Positions 9,710 to 19,661 of a DNA stretch of 64,000 nt are shown piece by piece. Source of the DNA: Prochlorococcus marinus str. MIT 9201 (GTDB lineage Bacteria > Cyanobacteriota > Cyanobacteriia > PCC-6307 > Cyanobiaceae); assembly GCF_000759955.1 (NCBI RefSeq), contig NZ_JNAL01000005.1:81956-145955 (forward strand), given 5' to 3'. The translations under genes were made by a program, and so were the position numbers. Under the pieces are notes generated by a model. The model was not told the DNA's origin and ran no database searches. It worked only from the letters and a program-made list of their open reading frames with translations. Positions within the stretch are counted from its first letter, which is position 1. Each line of letters opens with the position of its first letter.

Positions 9710-10600
9710 ATGATAGACATCGCAAAATTAGAAAAAAAAATTAATTCATTGAATAAGTTTAATTTGGTCTTTGCCTCATTCTTTTTTAGTTTAATGACTT
9801 TATGTGTAAAAAATATTGATAAAAGGATACCTATATATGAATTAGTTTTATTCAGATCATTAATAAGTTTAATAATTACATTATCAATTATTAATTTAAA
9901 AAATATAAATCCATGGGGCAAAAATAGACCATTACTTATCCTAAGAGGTGTTTTAGGAACTTTAGCTTTAGTTTGTATTTTTTATGCGATAAGAAATATG
10001 CCTCTTAGTATATCTACCGTCATTCAGTACACATATCCTATCTTTATTTCAATATTTGCTGGCATATTTATAAATGAAAAAATAACGCGGAATATATTTT
10101 TTGCTTTAATGATTGGCTGGATTGGAATATTAGTGATATTAAATCCAAGTCAGTTATCAAGTATAAAAGTTGAAATTGAAAATTTTTCGATTTTTATAGC
10201 ATTTCTTGGGGCAATCTGTACTGCATTGGCTTACGTTGCAGTTAAGAAACTTTCATTTACTGAGGATGTTTATGTAATTATTGAATATTTTCCACTTGTT
10301 TCTTTTATAACTTTATTGCCAATTGTATTAATCAACTGGGTTACACCAAATTGGAATGAATTAGTTTGGATTATTGGCATTGGTTTATTTACTCAATTAG
10401 GTCAAACTTTTTTAACTATAGGTTTAAAAAATTTACCTGCTTCTAAAGCTTCAATAATTAACTATTTACAAGTTTTATTTGGATCAATTTGGGGTGTTTT
10501 GTTTTTTAGTGAAATAATAAACATAAATTTTTTATTAGGGGCCTCTTTAGTTTTATTAGGAACTATTATTTCTACAACCAAAATACGTAAAAAGATATAA
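9710..10600 (+). CDS. EamA/DMT-family transporter
   Basis: This 296-residue protein shows about ten hydrophobic segments arranged as two repeats of roughly five, the layout of the drug/metabolite transporter (EamA) superfamily. Motifs typical of the repeats are LILRGVLGTLAL in the first half and GQTFLTIGLKNLPASKAS in the second. Members export or import amino acids, nucleosides or other small metabolites, and the substrate cannot be told from sequence. It starts at ATG 9710, divergent from dnaG. A 21-base gap separates it from the next gene. Confidence 0.9.
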   Translation: MIDIAKLEKKINSLNKFNLVFASFFFSLMTLCVKNIDKRIPIYELVLFRSLISLIITLSIINLKNINPWGKNRPLLILRGVLGTLALVCIFYAIRNMPLSISTVIQYTYPIFISIFAGIFINEKITRNIFFALMIGWIGILVILNPSQLSSIKVEIENFSIFIAFLGAICTALAYVAVKKLSFTEDVYVIIEYFPLVSFITLLPIVLINWVTPNWNELVWIIGIGLFTQLGQTFLTIGLKNLPASKASIINYLQVLFGSIWGVLFFSEIININFLLGASLVLLGTIISTTKIRKKI

Positions 10601-10621
10601 AATATAAAAAAATCTTGCCTA

Positions 10622-10975
10622 ATGATGAAATTCCTCTTATTTGCATTGTTTTTCTTTTCTCCTTTACTCAAAGTTAATGCATCAACACCGAAAGCTGCGA
10701 CATGTACAAGAAAAGAATATAGAGAAGAATATATTCCTGGATCACAATCAAGCCCAGGCTACGTTAAAAATTATGTAGTTGATGTAGAAATTCCTTGTGG
10801 AGGTGATCAAGCACAAAATGTTGACAATAATGATTGCAGTGAAGGTTCTGTCATTGGAGGTCTCCTTGGTGCCGGAATAGCTCTTTCCTCCACTAGAGGT
10901 AAAGATAGATTTTGGGCAGTACCTGCTGCCGGAACTGCAGGAGCACTAATTGGATGTCAGGTGGATGGTGGTTAA
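10622..10975 (+). CDS. Exported small protein with glycine-zipper-like segment
   Basis: The 117-residue protein starts with a signal peptide (about residues 1-21, cleavage likely after VNA). The mature part has four Cys (CTRKEY, IPCGG, NDCSEG and GCQVDGG). Its C-terminal half, SVIGGLLGAGIALSSTRGKDRFWAVPAAGTAGALIGC, has the spaced small residues of a glycine-zipper segment, written here as two motifs: SVIGGLLGAGIAL and VPAAGTAGALIGC. It is probably periplasmic or outer-membrane associated. The stop codon directly touches the ruvA start. Exact function unknown. Confidence 0.8.
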   Translation: MMKFLLFALFFFSPLLKVNASTPKAATCTRKEYREEYIPGSQSSPGYVKNYVVDVEIPCGGDQAQNVDNNDCSEGSVIGGLLGAGIALSSTRGKDRFWAVPAAGTAGALIGCQVDGG

Positions 10976-11653
10976 TTGATTAGTTGGATAAATGGAGAAT
11001 TAGTTGAATATTGGCAAAATAATCAAAAATTTTTTGTTTTAATAAATTGTCATGGCCTGGGGTATGAAATACAAATACTAGAACCATTTTTTCTCAAATT
11101 AAAAAAAAATCAGATATCCAATAAAAATATTATTCTTTGGATAAAACATATTAAGAAAGAAGATTCAGATTTACTATTTGGTTTTACATCAAAGGATCAA
11201 AAAAAATTTTTTATTGAAATTATAAATATTCGAGGTATTGGTTCCCAAATTGGTATGGGGATATTAAATAAATTTTCTATCAGTGAATTAAACGATGCCA
11301 TTAATACACAAAATAAAAAATTAATTTGTACAGTTCCTGGTATAGGACAAAAAATGAGCGAGCGTTTGATTTTAGAATTAAAAAGTAAATTTAAAAAAGA
11401 ATTTCAAATCAATAATGAAAAAAGCAAAGATATATTTCAAATTAAAGATAATGAAATCAAAAAAATAGTGGAGGATCTTAATTTAACTCTAAGCTCATTA
11501 AATTACACTAAAAATCAAATAAAAAGTATTTTGCCTCTTATCATTAAAGAAACAGATGACTTTAAGAAAAAAGAAAAAAACATATCATTTGAAAATCTAT
11601 TAAAACTCGCTATGAATCACCTTGATAATGATAGTAGTAATATAGGTAGATAA
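10976..11653 (+). CDS. ruvA: Holliday junction branch migration protein RuvA
   Basis: RuvA binds four-way DNA junctions as a tetramer and loads the RuvB motor during recombinational repair. The N-terminal OB fold begins ISWINGELVEYW. Two helix-hairpin-helix motifs follow: IRGIGSQIGMGIL at about residue 80 and VPGIGQKMSERLILELK at about 115. The C-terminal RuvB-binding domain is present. Its 225 residues are slightly longer than the usual 200. The start is TTG at 10976, immediately after the stop of the preceding gene, so translation may be coupled. Confidence 0.95.
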   Translation: MISWINGELVEYWQNNQKFFVLINCHGLGYEIQILEPFFLKLKKNQISNKNIILWIKHIKKEDSDLLFGFTSKDQKKFFIEIINIRGIGSQIGMGILNKFSISELNDAINTQNKKLICTVPGIGQKMSERLILELKSKFKKEFQINNEKSKDIFQIKDNEIKKIVEDLNLTLSSLNYTKNQIKSILPLIIKETDDFKKKEKNISFENLLKLAMNHLDNDSSNIGR

Positions 11654-11685
11654 CGTAGTAGAATAAATTTAAGATAATTAATTTT

Positions 11686-11955
11686 ATGTCATTAGATACA
11701 GCTGAGAAACAAAAGCTTATTGAAACCCATCAAGTACATGCAACTGATACGGGTTCAGTAGAAGTTCAAGTTGCAATCCTTTCAAAAAGAATTTCAAAAT
11801 TAAGTGACCATTTACAAGGCAACATTCATGATTTTGCGTCAAGGCAAGGATTATTAAAAATGATTGGTAAAAGAAAAAGATTACTATCTTACATAAAAGA
11901 AAAAAATATACAAAAATATCAAGATCTTGTAAAGAAAATTGGAATCAGAGGATGA
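11686..11955 (+). CDS. rpsO: 30S ribosomal protein S15
   Basis: S15 is a primary binding protein of the 16S rRNA central domain and bridges to the large subunit. The 89-residue product has the family motifs [35 protein letters not shown] and the terminal [13 protein letters not shown]. It has the exact family length and an ATG start at 11686. It lies 32 bases after ruvA and 9 bases before a PAM68-like gene. Confidence 0.98.
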   Translation: MSLDTAEKQKLIETHQVHATDTGSVEVQVAILSKRISKLSDHLQGNIHDFASRQGLLKMIGKRKRLLSYIKEKNIQKYQDLVKKIGIRG

Positions 11956-11964
11956 TTTCCATCT

Positions 11965-12414
11965 ATGAAAAAAAAACAATCCAAAAAAAATATAAGTAAA
12001 AAAAAGAAAAAAAACATATCTCAGACAACAGCTTTTGCAAATTTAGAAACAAAATCAGAAACAATAATTACTCCAAAGAAATCTTCAAGTGGAATCCCAA
12101 AATATGTAGCTGATAGGATGGCAAGAAGAATTTTCTTCACCGCAGGAATACCTACTATCTTAGGTATGTCAGTATTTATTGTGAGCTACATTATCGTTAC
12201 TAGAAATATTGCTGAAATACCTCCATCTTCAACAATTGCAATTTCTGCATTGTTTTTTTTGCTAGGTCTTGCAGGATTGAGCTTTGGAATATTATCAGCT
12301 AGTTGGGATAAGGAGCCTGGATCTTTTTTCGGGATTGAAAATATTCCAATGAACATACAAAGAGCAAAAGCAGCATTCAAACCTGCGACCCAGAATTTTG
12401 ATGAGAATAGTTAA
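11965..12414 (+). CDS. PAM68-like (DUF3464) membrane protein, photosystem II assembly
   Basis: The 149-residue protein has a Lys-rich N-terminus (about 1-18), then GIPKYVADRMARRI and two membrane segments at about 63-82 and 90-112, followed by SASWDKEPGSFFGIENI. This matches the cyanobacterial and plastid PAM68 family (DUF3464). In plants and Synechocystis the family acts in early photosystem II assembly, so a similar role is inferred. It is 9 bases downstream of rpsO, a neighbour pair I believe recurs in cyanobacteria, and it is convergent with dnaE. Confidence 0.85.
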   Translation: MKKKQSKKNISKKKKKNISQTTAFANLETKSETIITPKKSSSGIPKYVADRMARRIFFTAGIPTILGMSVFIVSYIIVTRNIAEIPPSSTIAISALFFLLGLAGLSFGILSASWDKEPGSFFGIENIPMNIQRAKAAFKPATQNFDENS

Positions 12415-12415
12415 T

Positions 12416-15400
12416 CTAAGAAACTAATGATTTCAAATTAACTTGGAATGATTTATCTTCTAATAATTTGCATACTCCTTGAATATCTCCAATACAGAAT
12501 TGTTCCCCAAATTTAACGTAAGTAATGCTGTTTTTATTTCTTACCGCAGCTAATACTGGAATCTTGACTCCACATTTGTCTTTTTCTGGCTTAAATTTAG
12601 TTAAACATTCTCTTAGCGTATTTTGTACTCTTACATCTGATGCTTGATTGCTTTCAAGATTGATTATAAGCAACTTAAGATTATCTATTTCCCTACAATC
12701 ATCAATTATTAATTGGGTTTTATCACTTTTTTTATCTATAGTTCCCCAAAACAATAACCTAGTATCAGTCAAAAGAAATTCTGATAATCTTAAATAGGTT
12801 TTAGGGAAAACAATAGCTTCACAACTTCCTGAAAGATCTTCAAGCTGTACTATAGCCATTCTATCCCCTTTTCTCGTTGTGATTTGTTTCAATTCAGGGA
12901 TCATCCCAACTAGAGAAACCTTTGTTTTATCCTTAGTTTCTTCTAACTGCGAAATACTGATCGGAGATACAAGTTTTGCTGGTTTTGCCAAATGCTTTAG
13001 AGGATGATCAGATAAATAGAATCCCAAAAGTTGCTTTTCTAATCTCAACTTCTCAATGAGTGAATAATCCTCTACCTTAACTAGTTGTTTATCAGTAAAT
13101 GTAACGCTTGAAAATTCCTCTTTAGAATCAAATAGATTTCCTTGACCAGATAACCTATCACGGTTTCGTGAAGAAGCCCACTCAATGACATGTTCAAGAT
13201 CTGACAACAATTGAGCTCTATTTTTATCATTTGAAAACTCATCAAGGGCACCACAGTGAATTAGAGATTCAAGGTTTCTTTTATTAAGAAGATTAGAAGG
13301 TAAACGATCACACAAATCTGATAAAGAAGTAAAACTACCATATTCATTACGATTTTTAATTATATTTTTTATTGCAGAATCTCCTAGATTCTTAATTGCA
13401 GAAAGACCAAATAGAATCTGATTATTTTTTATAGTGAAATCAATACCAGAAAAATTAATACTAGGTGAAATAACCTCTATTCCCATCGAATAACAATTAG
13501 AAATATATCTTTGCATCTTGTCTGTTGAACCAGAATTAACACTTAAGAGGGCTGCCATATATGCGACAGGATAATGAGCTTTTAAAAAAGCTGTTTGGTA
13601 AGTTACTGCACCATAAGCGGTTGAGTGGCTTTTATTGAAACAATATTCTGCAAATAAAACCATTTGATCAAAAAGATCATTAGCTAATTTATCATTAACG
13701 CCCTTTTTCATAGAACCTTCTACAAAAATATTCCTGTGTTTAACCATCTCTGATACTTTCTTTTTTCCCATTGCTCGTCGAAGTAAATCAGCATCTCCGA
13801 GGGAATAACCCGCTAAGTCTTGAGCAATTTTCATGATTTGTTCTTGGTAAACCATTATTCCATAGGTTTCAGTAAGAATTGACTTTATAAAAGGGTGAGG
13901 GAAATCAACCTTTTCATTGCCATTTTTTCGATTTATGAATTTAGGTATAAGGCCAGCATCAAGTGGACCTGGTCTATATAGAGCGAGAATAGATGAAATA
14001 TCCTCAAGAGAATTAGGTTTAAAGTCCTTTACAACCTGCTTCATCCCAGAAGATTCAAGTTGAAATATACCTTCAAGATCTCCTCTCCCAATAAGTTCAA
14101 AGGTTTTACAGTCATTTTGAGGTAACTCATCAACATTTATTATCTTTCCAGTAGATTCATTAATAAGAGAAACTGTTTTTTCAATCATAGTAAGATTCTT
14201 AAGACCCAAGAAATCCATTTTCAATAACCCAAGTGATTCAATATCATCCATAGAATATTGAGTTATTATTTGTCCTTCATTATTCCTTTGTAAAGGGACA
14301 AGTTCATCAAGAGGATCAGATGCAATAACGACTCCTGCAGCATGAACCCCATATGTTTTATTAGTTCCCTCAATTCTTAGAGCCAAATCGATCCATCTTT
14401 TAACTTTATCGTCATTAATGTATTTACCCCTAAACTCTTGACTTGGAGAATTCTTATCGATCATTTCCTTTAATTTAAAAGGTTTTCCCCTGACAACTGG
14501 TATTAACTTGGCTAGTTTATCTGCCTCTCCATAAGGAATATCTAAAACTCTTGCAACATCTTTTAAAACCGCTTTAGAAGTCATTTTATTGAAAGTAATT
14601 ATTTGCGCTACTTTATCCTCTCCATATCGATTAGTTACATAATCAATAACTTCATTTCTTCTTTCAATACAAAAGTCTGTATCAATATCTGGCATAGACT
14701 TTCTTGCAGGGTTTAAAAATCTTTCAAACAGCAGTCCATGCTCAACAGGATCTATATTTGTGATTTGAAGAGCATAGGCCACTAGTGAACCTGCTGCAGA
14801 ACCTCTTCCTGGTCCAACAGGGATACAGTTATCTCTAGCAAATTTGATATAGTCCCAAACAACCAAAAAATAATCAGGAAACCCCATATCTTTTATGATT
14901 TTCAATTCCGAAGATAGTCTTTTTTTATAAATTTCATCAATTTCTGTAAGTTCGTTTTTTTTGAGTCTTTTCAACAGACCCTCATTAGATAATTGAGTAA
15001 GCAGAGAAAATGAGTCTTTGTCTCGGCTAAGAGGGAATTTTGGCATTCTATATTTACCAAACAAATCAAAAACTTCGATTTTTTTTGAAATTTCGACTGT
15101 ATTGTTCACTGCCTCTATAATTGATTCATCATCTATGTGATCTTTAAAAAGTTCAAGCATTTCGCTTTCACTTTTAATGTATTCTGTACCGGTATATCTC
15201 AATCTTTTTTCATCGCTTATTAATTTCCCCGTTAATACACAAAGTAAAGCATCATGTGATTCAACATCCATATTTGATACATAGTGAGCATCATTAGTAG
15301 CAATGACTTTTATTTGATGTTTCTTCCCAATTTTTATTAGTTCAACGTTAACAATTCTATCCTCAATAGAGCCGTGATCTTGTATTTCTAGATAAAAATC

Positions 15401-15913
15401 ATCTGCAAATAATTTTTTATACCAAAGAGCTATATCCTCTGCAACATCTAATCTTCCTTTTAGGATTGCCTGAGGTATTTCTCCGCCAAGACAAGCTGTA
15501 GAAACGATAAGACCTTCATTGTATTTATTTAAAAGAAATTTATCAATACATGGCCTGGAAAAAATACCACGACCTCTCATTCCATTTAAATGACTAATTG
15601 TTGTTAACTTTACGAGGTTCTTATAGCCAATATGATTTTTTGCTAATACCACTAAATGATATCTTTTTTCTTTTTTAGGTTGAGGGTCATCAATAGAACC
15701 ATTAATCACATACATTTCGTTACCAATGATCGGCTTTATACCTTTTTCCTTACACTTTTTGACTAAATCAAGTACTCCATACATAACTCCATGATCGGTG
15801 AGAGCGATGGAATCCATTCCAAGATCAAAGGCTCTATCAACAATTTTGGATATTTGACTTGCGCCATCAAGCAAACTGTAGTCACTATGATTATGAAGCG
15901 GAACGAAACCCAT
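12416..15913 (-). CDS. dnaE: DNA polymerase III alpha subunit
   Basis: DnaE is the replicative polymerase. It opens with the PHP domain (FVPLHNHSDYSLLDGA) and has the palm motif PDIDTDFCIERR at about residues 405-416 with catalytic aspartates. The fingers (GVHAAGVVIA), the tandem helix-hairpin-helix and a C-terminal OB domain (MAIVQLEDLSGSCEAIVFP) follow. I chose the ATG at 15913, giving 1165 residues, over a TTG two codons earlier because other DnaE proteins begin near FVPLHNHS. It converges on the PAM68-like gene with a 1-base gap. Confidence 0.98.
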   Translation of the reverse strand: MGFVPLHNHSDYSLLDGASQISKIVDRAFDLGMDSIALTDHGVMYGVLDLVKKCKEKGIKPIIGNEMYVINGSIDDPQPKKEKRYHLVVLAKNHIGYKNLVKLTTISHLNGMRGRGIFSRPCIDKFLLNKYNEGLIVSTACLGGEIPQAILKGRLDVAEDIALWYKKLFADDFYLEIQDHGSIEDRIVNVELIKIGKKHQIKVIATNDAHYVSNMDVESHDALLCVLTGKLISDEKRLRYTGTEYIKSESEMLELFKDHIDDESIIEAVNNTVEISKKIEVFDLFGKYRMPKFPLSRDKDSFSLLTQLSNEGLLKRLKKNELTEIDEIYKKRLSSELKIIKDMGFPDYFLVVWDYIKFARDNCIPVGPGRGSAAGSLVAYALQITNIDPVEHGLLFERFLNPARKSMPDIDTDFCIERRNEVIDYVTNRYGEDKVAQIITFNKMTSKAVLKDVARVLDIPYGEADKLAKLIPVVRGKPFKLKEMIDKNSPSQEFRGKYINDDKVKRWIDLALRIEGTNKTYGVHAAGVVIASDPLDELVPLQRNNEGQIITQYSMDDIESLGLLKMDFLGLKNLTMIEKTVSLINESTGKIINVDELPQNDCKTFELIGRGDLEGIFQLESSGMKQVVKDFKPNSLEDISSILALYRPGPLDAGLIPKFINRKNGNEKVDFPHPFIKSILTETYGIMVYQEQIMKIAQDLAGYSLGDADLLRRAMGKKKVSEMVKHRNIFVEGSMKKGVNDKLANDLFDQMVLFAEYCFNKSHSTAYGAVTYQTAFLKAHYPVAYMAALLSVNSGSTDKMQRYISNCYSMGIEVISPSINFSGIDFTIKNNQILFGLSAIKNLGDSAIKNIIKNRNEYGSFTSLSDLCDRLPSNLLNKRNLESLIHCGALDEFSNDKNRAQLLSDLEHVIEWASSRNRDRLSGQGNLFDSKEEFSSVTFTDKQLVKVEDYSLIEKLRLEKQLLGFYLSDHPLKHLAKPAKLVSPISISQLEETKDKTKVSLVGMIPELKQITTRKGDRMAIVQLEDLSGSCEAIVFPKTYLRLSEFLLTDTRLLFWGTIDKKSDKTQLIIDDCREIDNLKLLIINLESNQASDVRVQNTLRECLTKFKPEKDKCGVKIPVLAAVRNKNSITYVKFGEQFCIGDIQGVCKLLEDKSFQVNLKSLVS

Positions 15914-15998
15914 TTTCAATTAATTTATATATATAAAATAGAGAAATTTAAAAAAAAATCTATACTTTCTGATAACAAATTAATTATTAATACAACTT

Positions 15999-17447
15999 TT
16001 AGAATAAAGGTCTATTTTTAACTACTTGAGCATCGATTTCAAAAATATTAGCTGCATTCAATATCTTATTTTCTTCTAGTACATCTCCTATTAATTGAAG
16101 TCCTATAGGTAATCCTTTTGTATCAAAACCACAAGGAATACTGATGGCTGGTAGTCCGGCCAAATTAGCTGGAACAGTTAATAGATCAGAAAGATACATA
16201 GAAAGAGGATCATTTACAAAGTCACCCTTCAAAAAAGCTGTAGTAGGACAAGTTGGTGTTAATAAAATATCTACTTTTTGAAAAGCATTATCAAAATCTT
16301 TTCTTATTAGAGTTCTAACCTTTTGTGCTTTCTTATAGTATGCATCGCTGTATCCAGCTGACAAAGCATATGTACCTATCAAGATTCTTCTTTGAACTTC
16401 ATCTCCAAATCCTTCAGCTCTGCTTTTAGAAGTCATCTCTAGAAGATTAGAACATTCGTTCGACCTGTAACCATATTTAACTCCATCGTATCTGGCTAAA
16501 TTTGCTGATGCTTCAGATGGCGCAATTACGTAGTAAGTAGCAATTCCATCGTTAAATCTAGGACATTCAACTTCATAAATTTCAGCTCCTAAAGTTTTGA
16601 ATCTATCAACTCCTGAGAGAACAGATTCCTTAACTTCTGGATTAAGGCCTGGGTGTTCAAAACATTCTTTAATGATTCCTATTTTTAAACCCTTTATAGA
16701 TTTATTTAAATCAGTCAAATAATTTGGCACTGGCTTATCAAGACATGTTGAATCTAGGGGGTCTTTACCAGAAATTGAATAAAGAATTTCAGCAGCATCT
16801 GAGACAGTATTTGTAATTGGGCCAATTTGATCGAGAGAACTAGCAAATGCTACCAGTCCCCATCTGCTAACTCTGCCATAAGTTGGTTTAAGACCTACGA
16901 CACCGCAAAAGGAAGCTGGTTGTCTTATTGAACCTCCTGTATCAGAACCTATAGCTGCGGCACAAAATCCAGCGGCAACTGAAGCAGCACTACCACCTGA
17001 ACTTCCTCCTGGAACTCTATTGATATCCCAAGGATTTGAGGTGACACCAAATACAGAAGTTTCTGTTGAACTACCCATTGCAAATTCATCTAAATTTGTT
17101 TTTCCTAAACAAATTCCACCTGAAGACCATAATTTACTCGAGGCCGTAGATTCATAAGGAGCAACAAAGCTTTTGAGCATTTTACTTGCACAAGTTGTTA
17201 CAACACCTTTAGTGCATATATTATCCTTTATCGCTATTGGCATCCCCGCAAGAGGAGGAAGTTTTTCTTTATTTTGAATTAATTTATCTATGTTTTCAGC
17301 TTGGGCTATTGCATTTTCTTTTGTAGTGCAAATATATGAGTTAATTTCAGGATCTTTATGATCGATTTTGGCAAAAATATCATTAACTAATTCCTTAACA
17401 GAAATATTATTTCCAATAATATCCTTTCTTAAAGAATTAAAATTCAT
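15999..17447 (-). CDS. gatA: Aspartyl/glutamyl-tRNA amidotransferase subunit A
   Basis: GatA is the amidase of the GatCAB complex. It releases ammonia from glutamine to convert Glu-tRNA(Gln) and Asp-tRNA(Asn) to their amide forms. The amidase signature is present: Lys in [13 protein letters not shown] (about residue 75-87), [14 protein letters not shown] (about 149-162) with the cis-Ser, and [14 protein letters not shown] with the nucleophile Ser. Its 482 residues are normal. The ATG start at 17447 follows a DUF1816 gene by 18 bases. gatB and gatC are elsewhere. Confidence 0.97.
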   Translation of the reverse strand: MNFNSLRKDIIGNNISVKELVNDIFAKIDHKDPEINSYICTTKENAIAQAENIDKLIQNKEKLPPLAGMPIAIKDNICTKGVVTTCASKMLKSFVAPYESTASSKLWSSGGICLGKTNLDEFAMGSSTETSVFGVTSNPWDINRVPGGSSGGSAASVAAGFCAAAIGSDTGGSIRQPASFCGVVGLKPTYGRVSRWGLVAFASSLDQIGPITNTVSDAAEILYSISGKDPLDSTCLDKPVPNYLTDLNKSIKGLKIGIIKECFEHPGLNPEVKESVLSGVDRFKTLGAEIYEVECPRFNDGIATYYVIAPSEASANLARYDGVKYGYRSNECSNLLEMTSKSRAEGFGDEVQRRILIGTYALSAGYSDAYYKKAQKVRTLIRKDFDNAFQKVDILLTPTCPTTAFLKGDFVNDPLSMYLSDLLTVPANLAGLPAISIPCGFDTKGLPIGLQLIGDVLEENKILNAANIFEIDAQVVKNRPLF

Positions 17448-17465
17448 TTCTTAAAATTAAAGTTA

Positions 17466-17681
17466 TCAAACAGTTAGGGGTTCTTCTTTTTTGCAGCGAA
17501 TCAAACTATGTTTAATATTTTTGGAACCTTCATCAGAAAGATCTTTAATAAAAGAAGACATATTTTCTTTTAGACTACGTTTAGTAATGAAAGGTCCAAA
17601 CCAGTATGTGCCCTTAGGCTGTTCTGTCTCAATCTTAGCCCACCAAGCTAATCCGAGTTTGTTTCCAAAATTTCTAATCAA
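17466..17681 (-). CDS. DUF1816 domain protein
   Basis: The 71-residue protein contains LAWWAKIETEQPKGTYWFGPF and IKDLSDEG, the fingerprint of DUF1816, a short cyanobacterial domain also found fused to phycobilisome-linker-related proteins. Its function is unknown; the first motif can be given as AKIETEQPKGTYWFGPF. The start is TTG at 17681, because no ATG precedes the conserved domain. It lies 18 bases upstream of gatA on the same strand and may share its transcript. Confidence 0.8.
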   Translation of the reverse strand: MIRNFGNKLGLAWWAKIETEQPKGTYWFGPFITKRSLKENMSSFIKDLSDEGSKNIKHSLIRCKKEEPLTV

Positions 17682-17827
17682 GTTTATTGGCCTATAAGAC
17701 CATCAATTCTTGTTAAATTCTATACAATTTTGTAGTGAAAATTCAATAAATTTTTATTAATCACATAAATATATGGAAACAACAACATTTTAGAAGTATT
17801 TAATAGTAGTGATTTTTAAAAAATAAA

Positions 17828-18832
17828 TTATTTACTTGTTAAGTGAAATAGTGATATAGCGGCTGCCACAGAGGCATTTAAACTTGATGTCTTACCTTTA
17901 AGAGGAATGTTTAATAAAAAATCGCATTTTTTTTGAGTAAGCAAAGATATCCCTTTATCTTCAGAGCCCACTATGAGTACCAAGGGTCCTTTCTCTAGAA
18001 AATTTGAGATAGATAATCGACCATCTCCAGACAAACCAACAATAAGAAAACCATTTTTCTTAAGCGCCTCAAGTGCTCTATTTAGGTTAACAACTCTACT
18101 TACTTTTAAGTGTTCTAAGGCTCCTGCAGCTACCTTGGCGACTGTTCCAGTCAATCCAGCAGATCTTCTCTGAGGAATGATTATGCCCTTGCAATAAAAT
18201 GCTTCTGCTGATCTTATAATTGCACCAACATTATGTGGATCAGTTATACCGTCTAATGCAAGTAATATGGGATTTGCACAGTTGTGTTTAGAAAAATCGA
18301 TTAATTTTTCTAGGGATATTGTTTTAGAACATGCTAACTGCAATGCCACACCTTGATGTGTAGCGCCATAAGTCAATTGCGAAAGCCTATTCCAAGAAAC
18401 TTCTTCAATTAGGACTCCTTTTGATTTAAAGTCCTTAAGCAAAGTATAAAATTTATCTGAGGAAAAGATTTCAGAAGTACACCAAATCCTATTAATCGCT
18501 CTTTCGCTACGAAGAGCCTCAAAAACTGAATGTTTACCCCATATCCAATCATCAAAATTTCTCTTAGTTATAAACTCTTGAGGATTATCATGATTTTTAT
18601 TTGAAAATTCTGTATTAGATTTAGATATAGGCTTTCTTCTTTTTAAAAATGTAGAAGTATTATTATCATTTTTTTTAAAATTCTCATAATTGTTATGTTT
18701 TACCGAATTGTTCAAAAATTTTTCATTTTTCTCTGAACGATTTGTATTTTTTGAGTTAAAACCAAAGTCAGATTTTTTTTTATAATCTTTGTTATTTTTC
18801 CCTGGGAATTTTCTTTTAGAGGAGTTTTTCAT
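17828..18832 (-). CDS. rlmB: 23S rRNA (guanosine2251-2'-O)-methyltransferase RlmB / TrmH-family
   Basis: This SPOUT-class enzyme 2'-O-methylates rRNA or tRNA. The first 90 or so residues are a basic, Asn- and Lys-rich, probably disordered extension. The catalytic part follows with WGKHSVFEALRSERAINRIW, LDGITDPHNVGAIIRSAEAF, and the knot motifs IVGSEDKGIS and IPLKGKTSSLNASVAAA. The closest family is RlmB, though other TrmH-family methyltransferases look alike. At 334 residues it is longer than the usual 245, which the extension explains. ATG start at 18832, 4 bases after mrnC. Confidence 0.92.
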   Translation of the reverse strand: MKNSSKRKFPGKNNKDYKKKSDFGFNSKNTNRSEKNEKFLNNSVKHNNYENFKKNDNNTSTFLKRRKPISKSNTEFSNKNHDNPQEFITKRNFDDWIWGKHSVFEALRSERAINRIWCTSEIFSSDKFYTLLKDFKSKGVLIEEVSWNRLSQLTYGATHQGVALQLACSKTISLEKLIDFSKHNCANPILLALDGITDPHNVGAIIRSAEAFYCKGIIIPQRRSAGLTGTVAKVAAGALEHLKVSRVVNLNRALEALKKNGFLIVGLSGDGRLSISNFLEKGPLVLIVGSEDKGISLLTQKKCDFLLNIPLKGKTSSLNASVAAAISLFHLTSK

Positions 18833-18836
18833 TAGT

Positions 18837-19235
18837 TTAATTCATTTTTAATTCTAAATATTCAAAAAGTATTGATAATCTTTGAGGATCTTTTAAAAAT
18901 AACCAGCCAACGAGAGTTTCAAAACCAGTAGCTCTGGAGTATATGGAAGGGTCTGAAGACTTTGGATATCTCTTTGTTTTATTTCTAGCACGCCTTATTA
19001 GATCAATTTCATTTGAATTTAATAAATGTTCAATTTGACCTAAAGATTTTGATTGAGATTTTGCCTTTACTTCGTTTACTACAGATAAATGGAGATCTTT
19101 AGATTTTAAAGGTAAATGAACATGTCTTAGTCTTTGGTGAAGCTCCCATACAGAATCTCCAAGCCAAGCAAGTTGAATAACACCTATATCCTCGGGTGAT
19201 CCATATGGAACCAAGTTTTGAATCCAATAATTCAA
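18837..19235 (-). CDS. mrnC: Mini-ribonuclease III (MrnC)
   Basis: Mini-III is an RNase III catalytic domain without the RNA-binding domain; in Bacillus it matures the ends of 23S rRNA. The frame shows LAWLGDSVWELHQRLRHV (the RNase III signature helix), then VNEVKAKSQSK and a C-terminal YSRATGFETLVGWLFL that carries the acidic residue expected in the second active-site motif. 132 residues is the family size. The start is TTG at 19235, overlapping the stop of the STAS gene (TTGA). It precedes rlmB by 4 bases. Confidence 0.92.
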   Translation of the reverse strand: MNYWIQNLVPYGSPEDIGVIQLAWLGDSVWELHQRLRHVHLPLKSKDLHLSVVNEVKAKSQSKSLGQIEHLLNSNEIDLIRRARNKTKRYPKSSDPSIYSRATGFETLVGWLFLKDPQRLSILFEYLELKMN

Positions 19236-19594
19236 TTTTTTAAAAAATTTAATGCATCTTCAAGGCTTGACTTCAAGTTAAGAAAATCCCCTAAACGAAC
19301 AAGTTTGATTGTTTGGGCAACTCTAGAATTGCCAACGACGGAAAACCCAAGTTTCGACTTTTTACATTCTTTAGCTGTCTGAACAAGTGCTCCAAGGCCC
19401 GATGAATCTAAAAAATCTATTTTTGTGAGATCAATAACGAATGAAAGCTGATTTTTTAAATTATTTGTAACAAACGTCTTAAATTGTTTTTCTGAAAAAG
19501 CATCAAGTTGGCCTTTAAAAGTAAAAACAATAATGTTTGTTTTAACCTCAAGGTTTCCTCTTAAAGAAACCGTTAACTTCTGGAAATCTTCTAT
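19232..19594 (-). CDS. STAS-domain protein (anti-sigma-factor antagonist type), non-standard start codon
   Basis: An open frame of about 120 residues reads a complete STAS domain: KTNIIVFTFKGQLDAFSEK, VIDLTKIDFLDSSGLGALV and SVVGNSRVAQTIKLV. The DSSGLG loop holds the Ser phosphorylated in anti-sigma antagonists, so a partner-switching role in signalling is inferred. No ATG, GTG or TTG lies between the upstream in-frame TAG (19598-19600) and the domain. Translation must begin at ATC (19597), ATA (19594) or a later ATT. A run of six G sits 5-10 bases upstream of ATC and could serve for ribosome binding. The stop overlaps the mrnC start. Confidence 0.8.
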   Translation of the reverse strand: MEDFQKLTVSLRGNLEVKTNIIVFTFKGQLDAFSEKQFKTFVTNNLKNQLSFVIDLTKIDFLDSSGLGALVQTAKECKKSKLGFSVVGNSRVAQTIKLVRLGDFLNLKSSLEDALNFLKN

Positions 19595-19661
19595 GATCTA
19601 GTACCCCCCAAAAAAAATTAATATATCAAATGTAATTATCAAATCAAAAGAAAGCAATATG

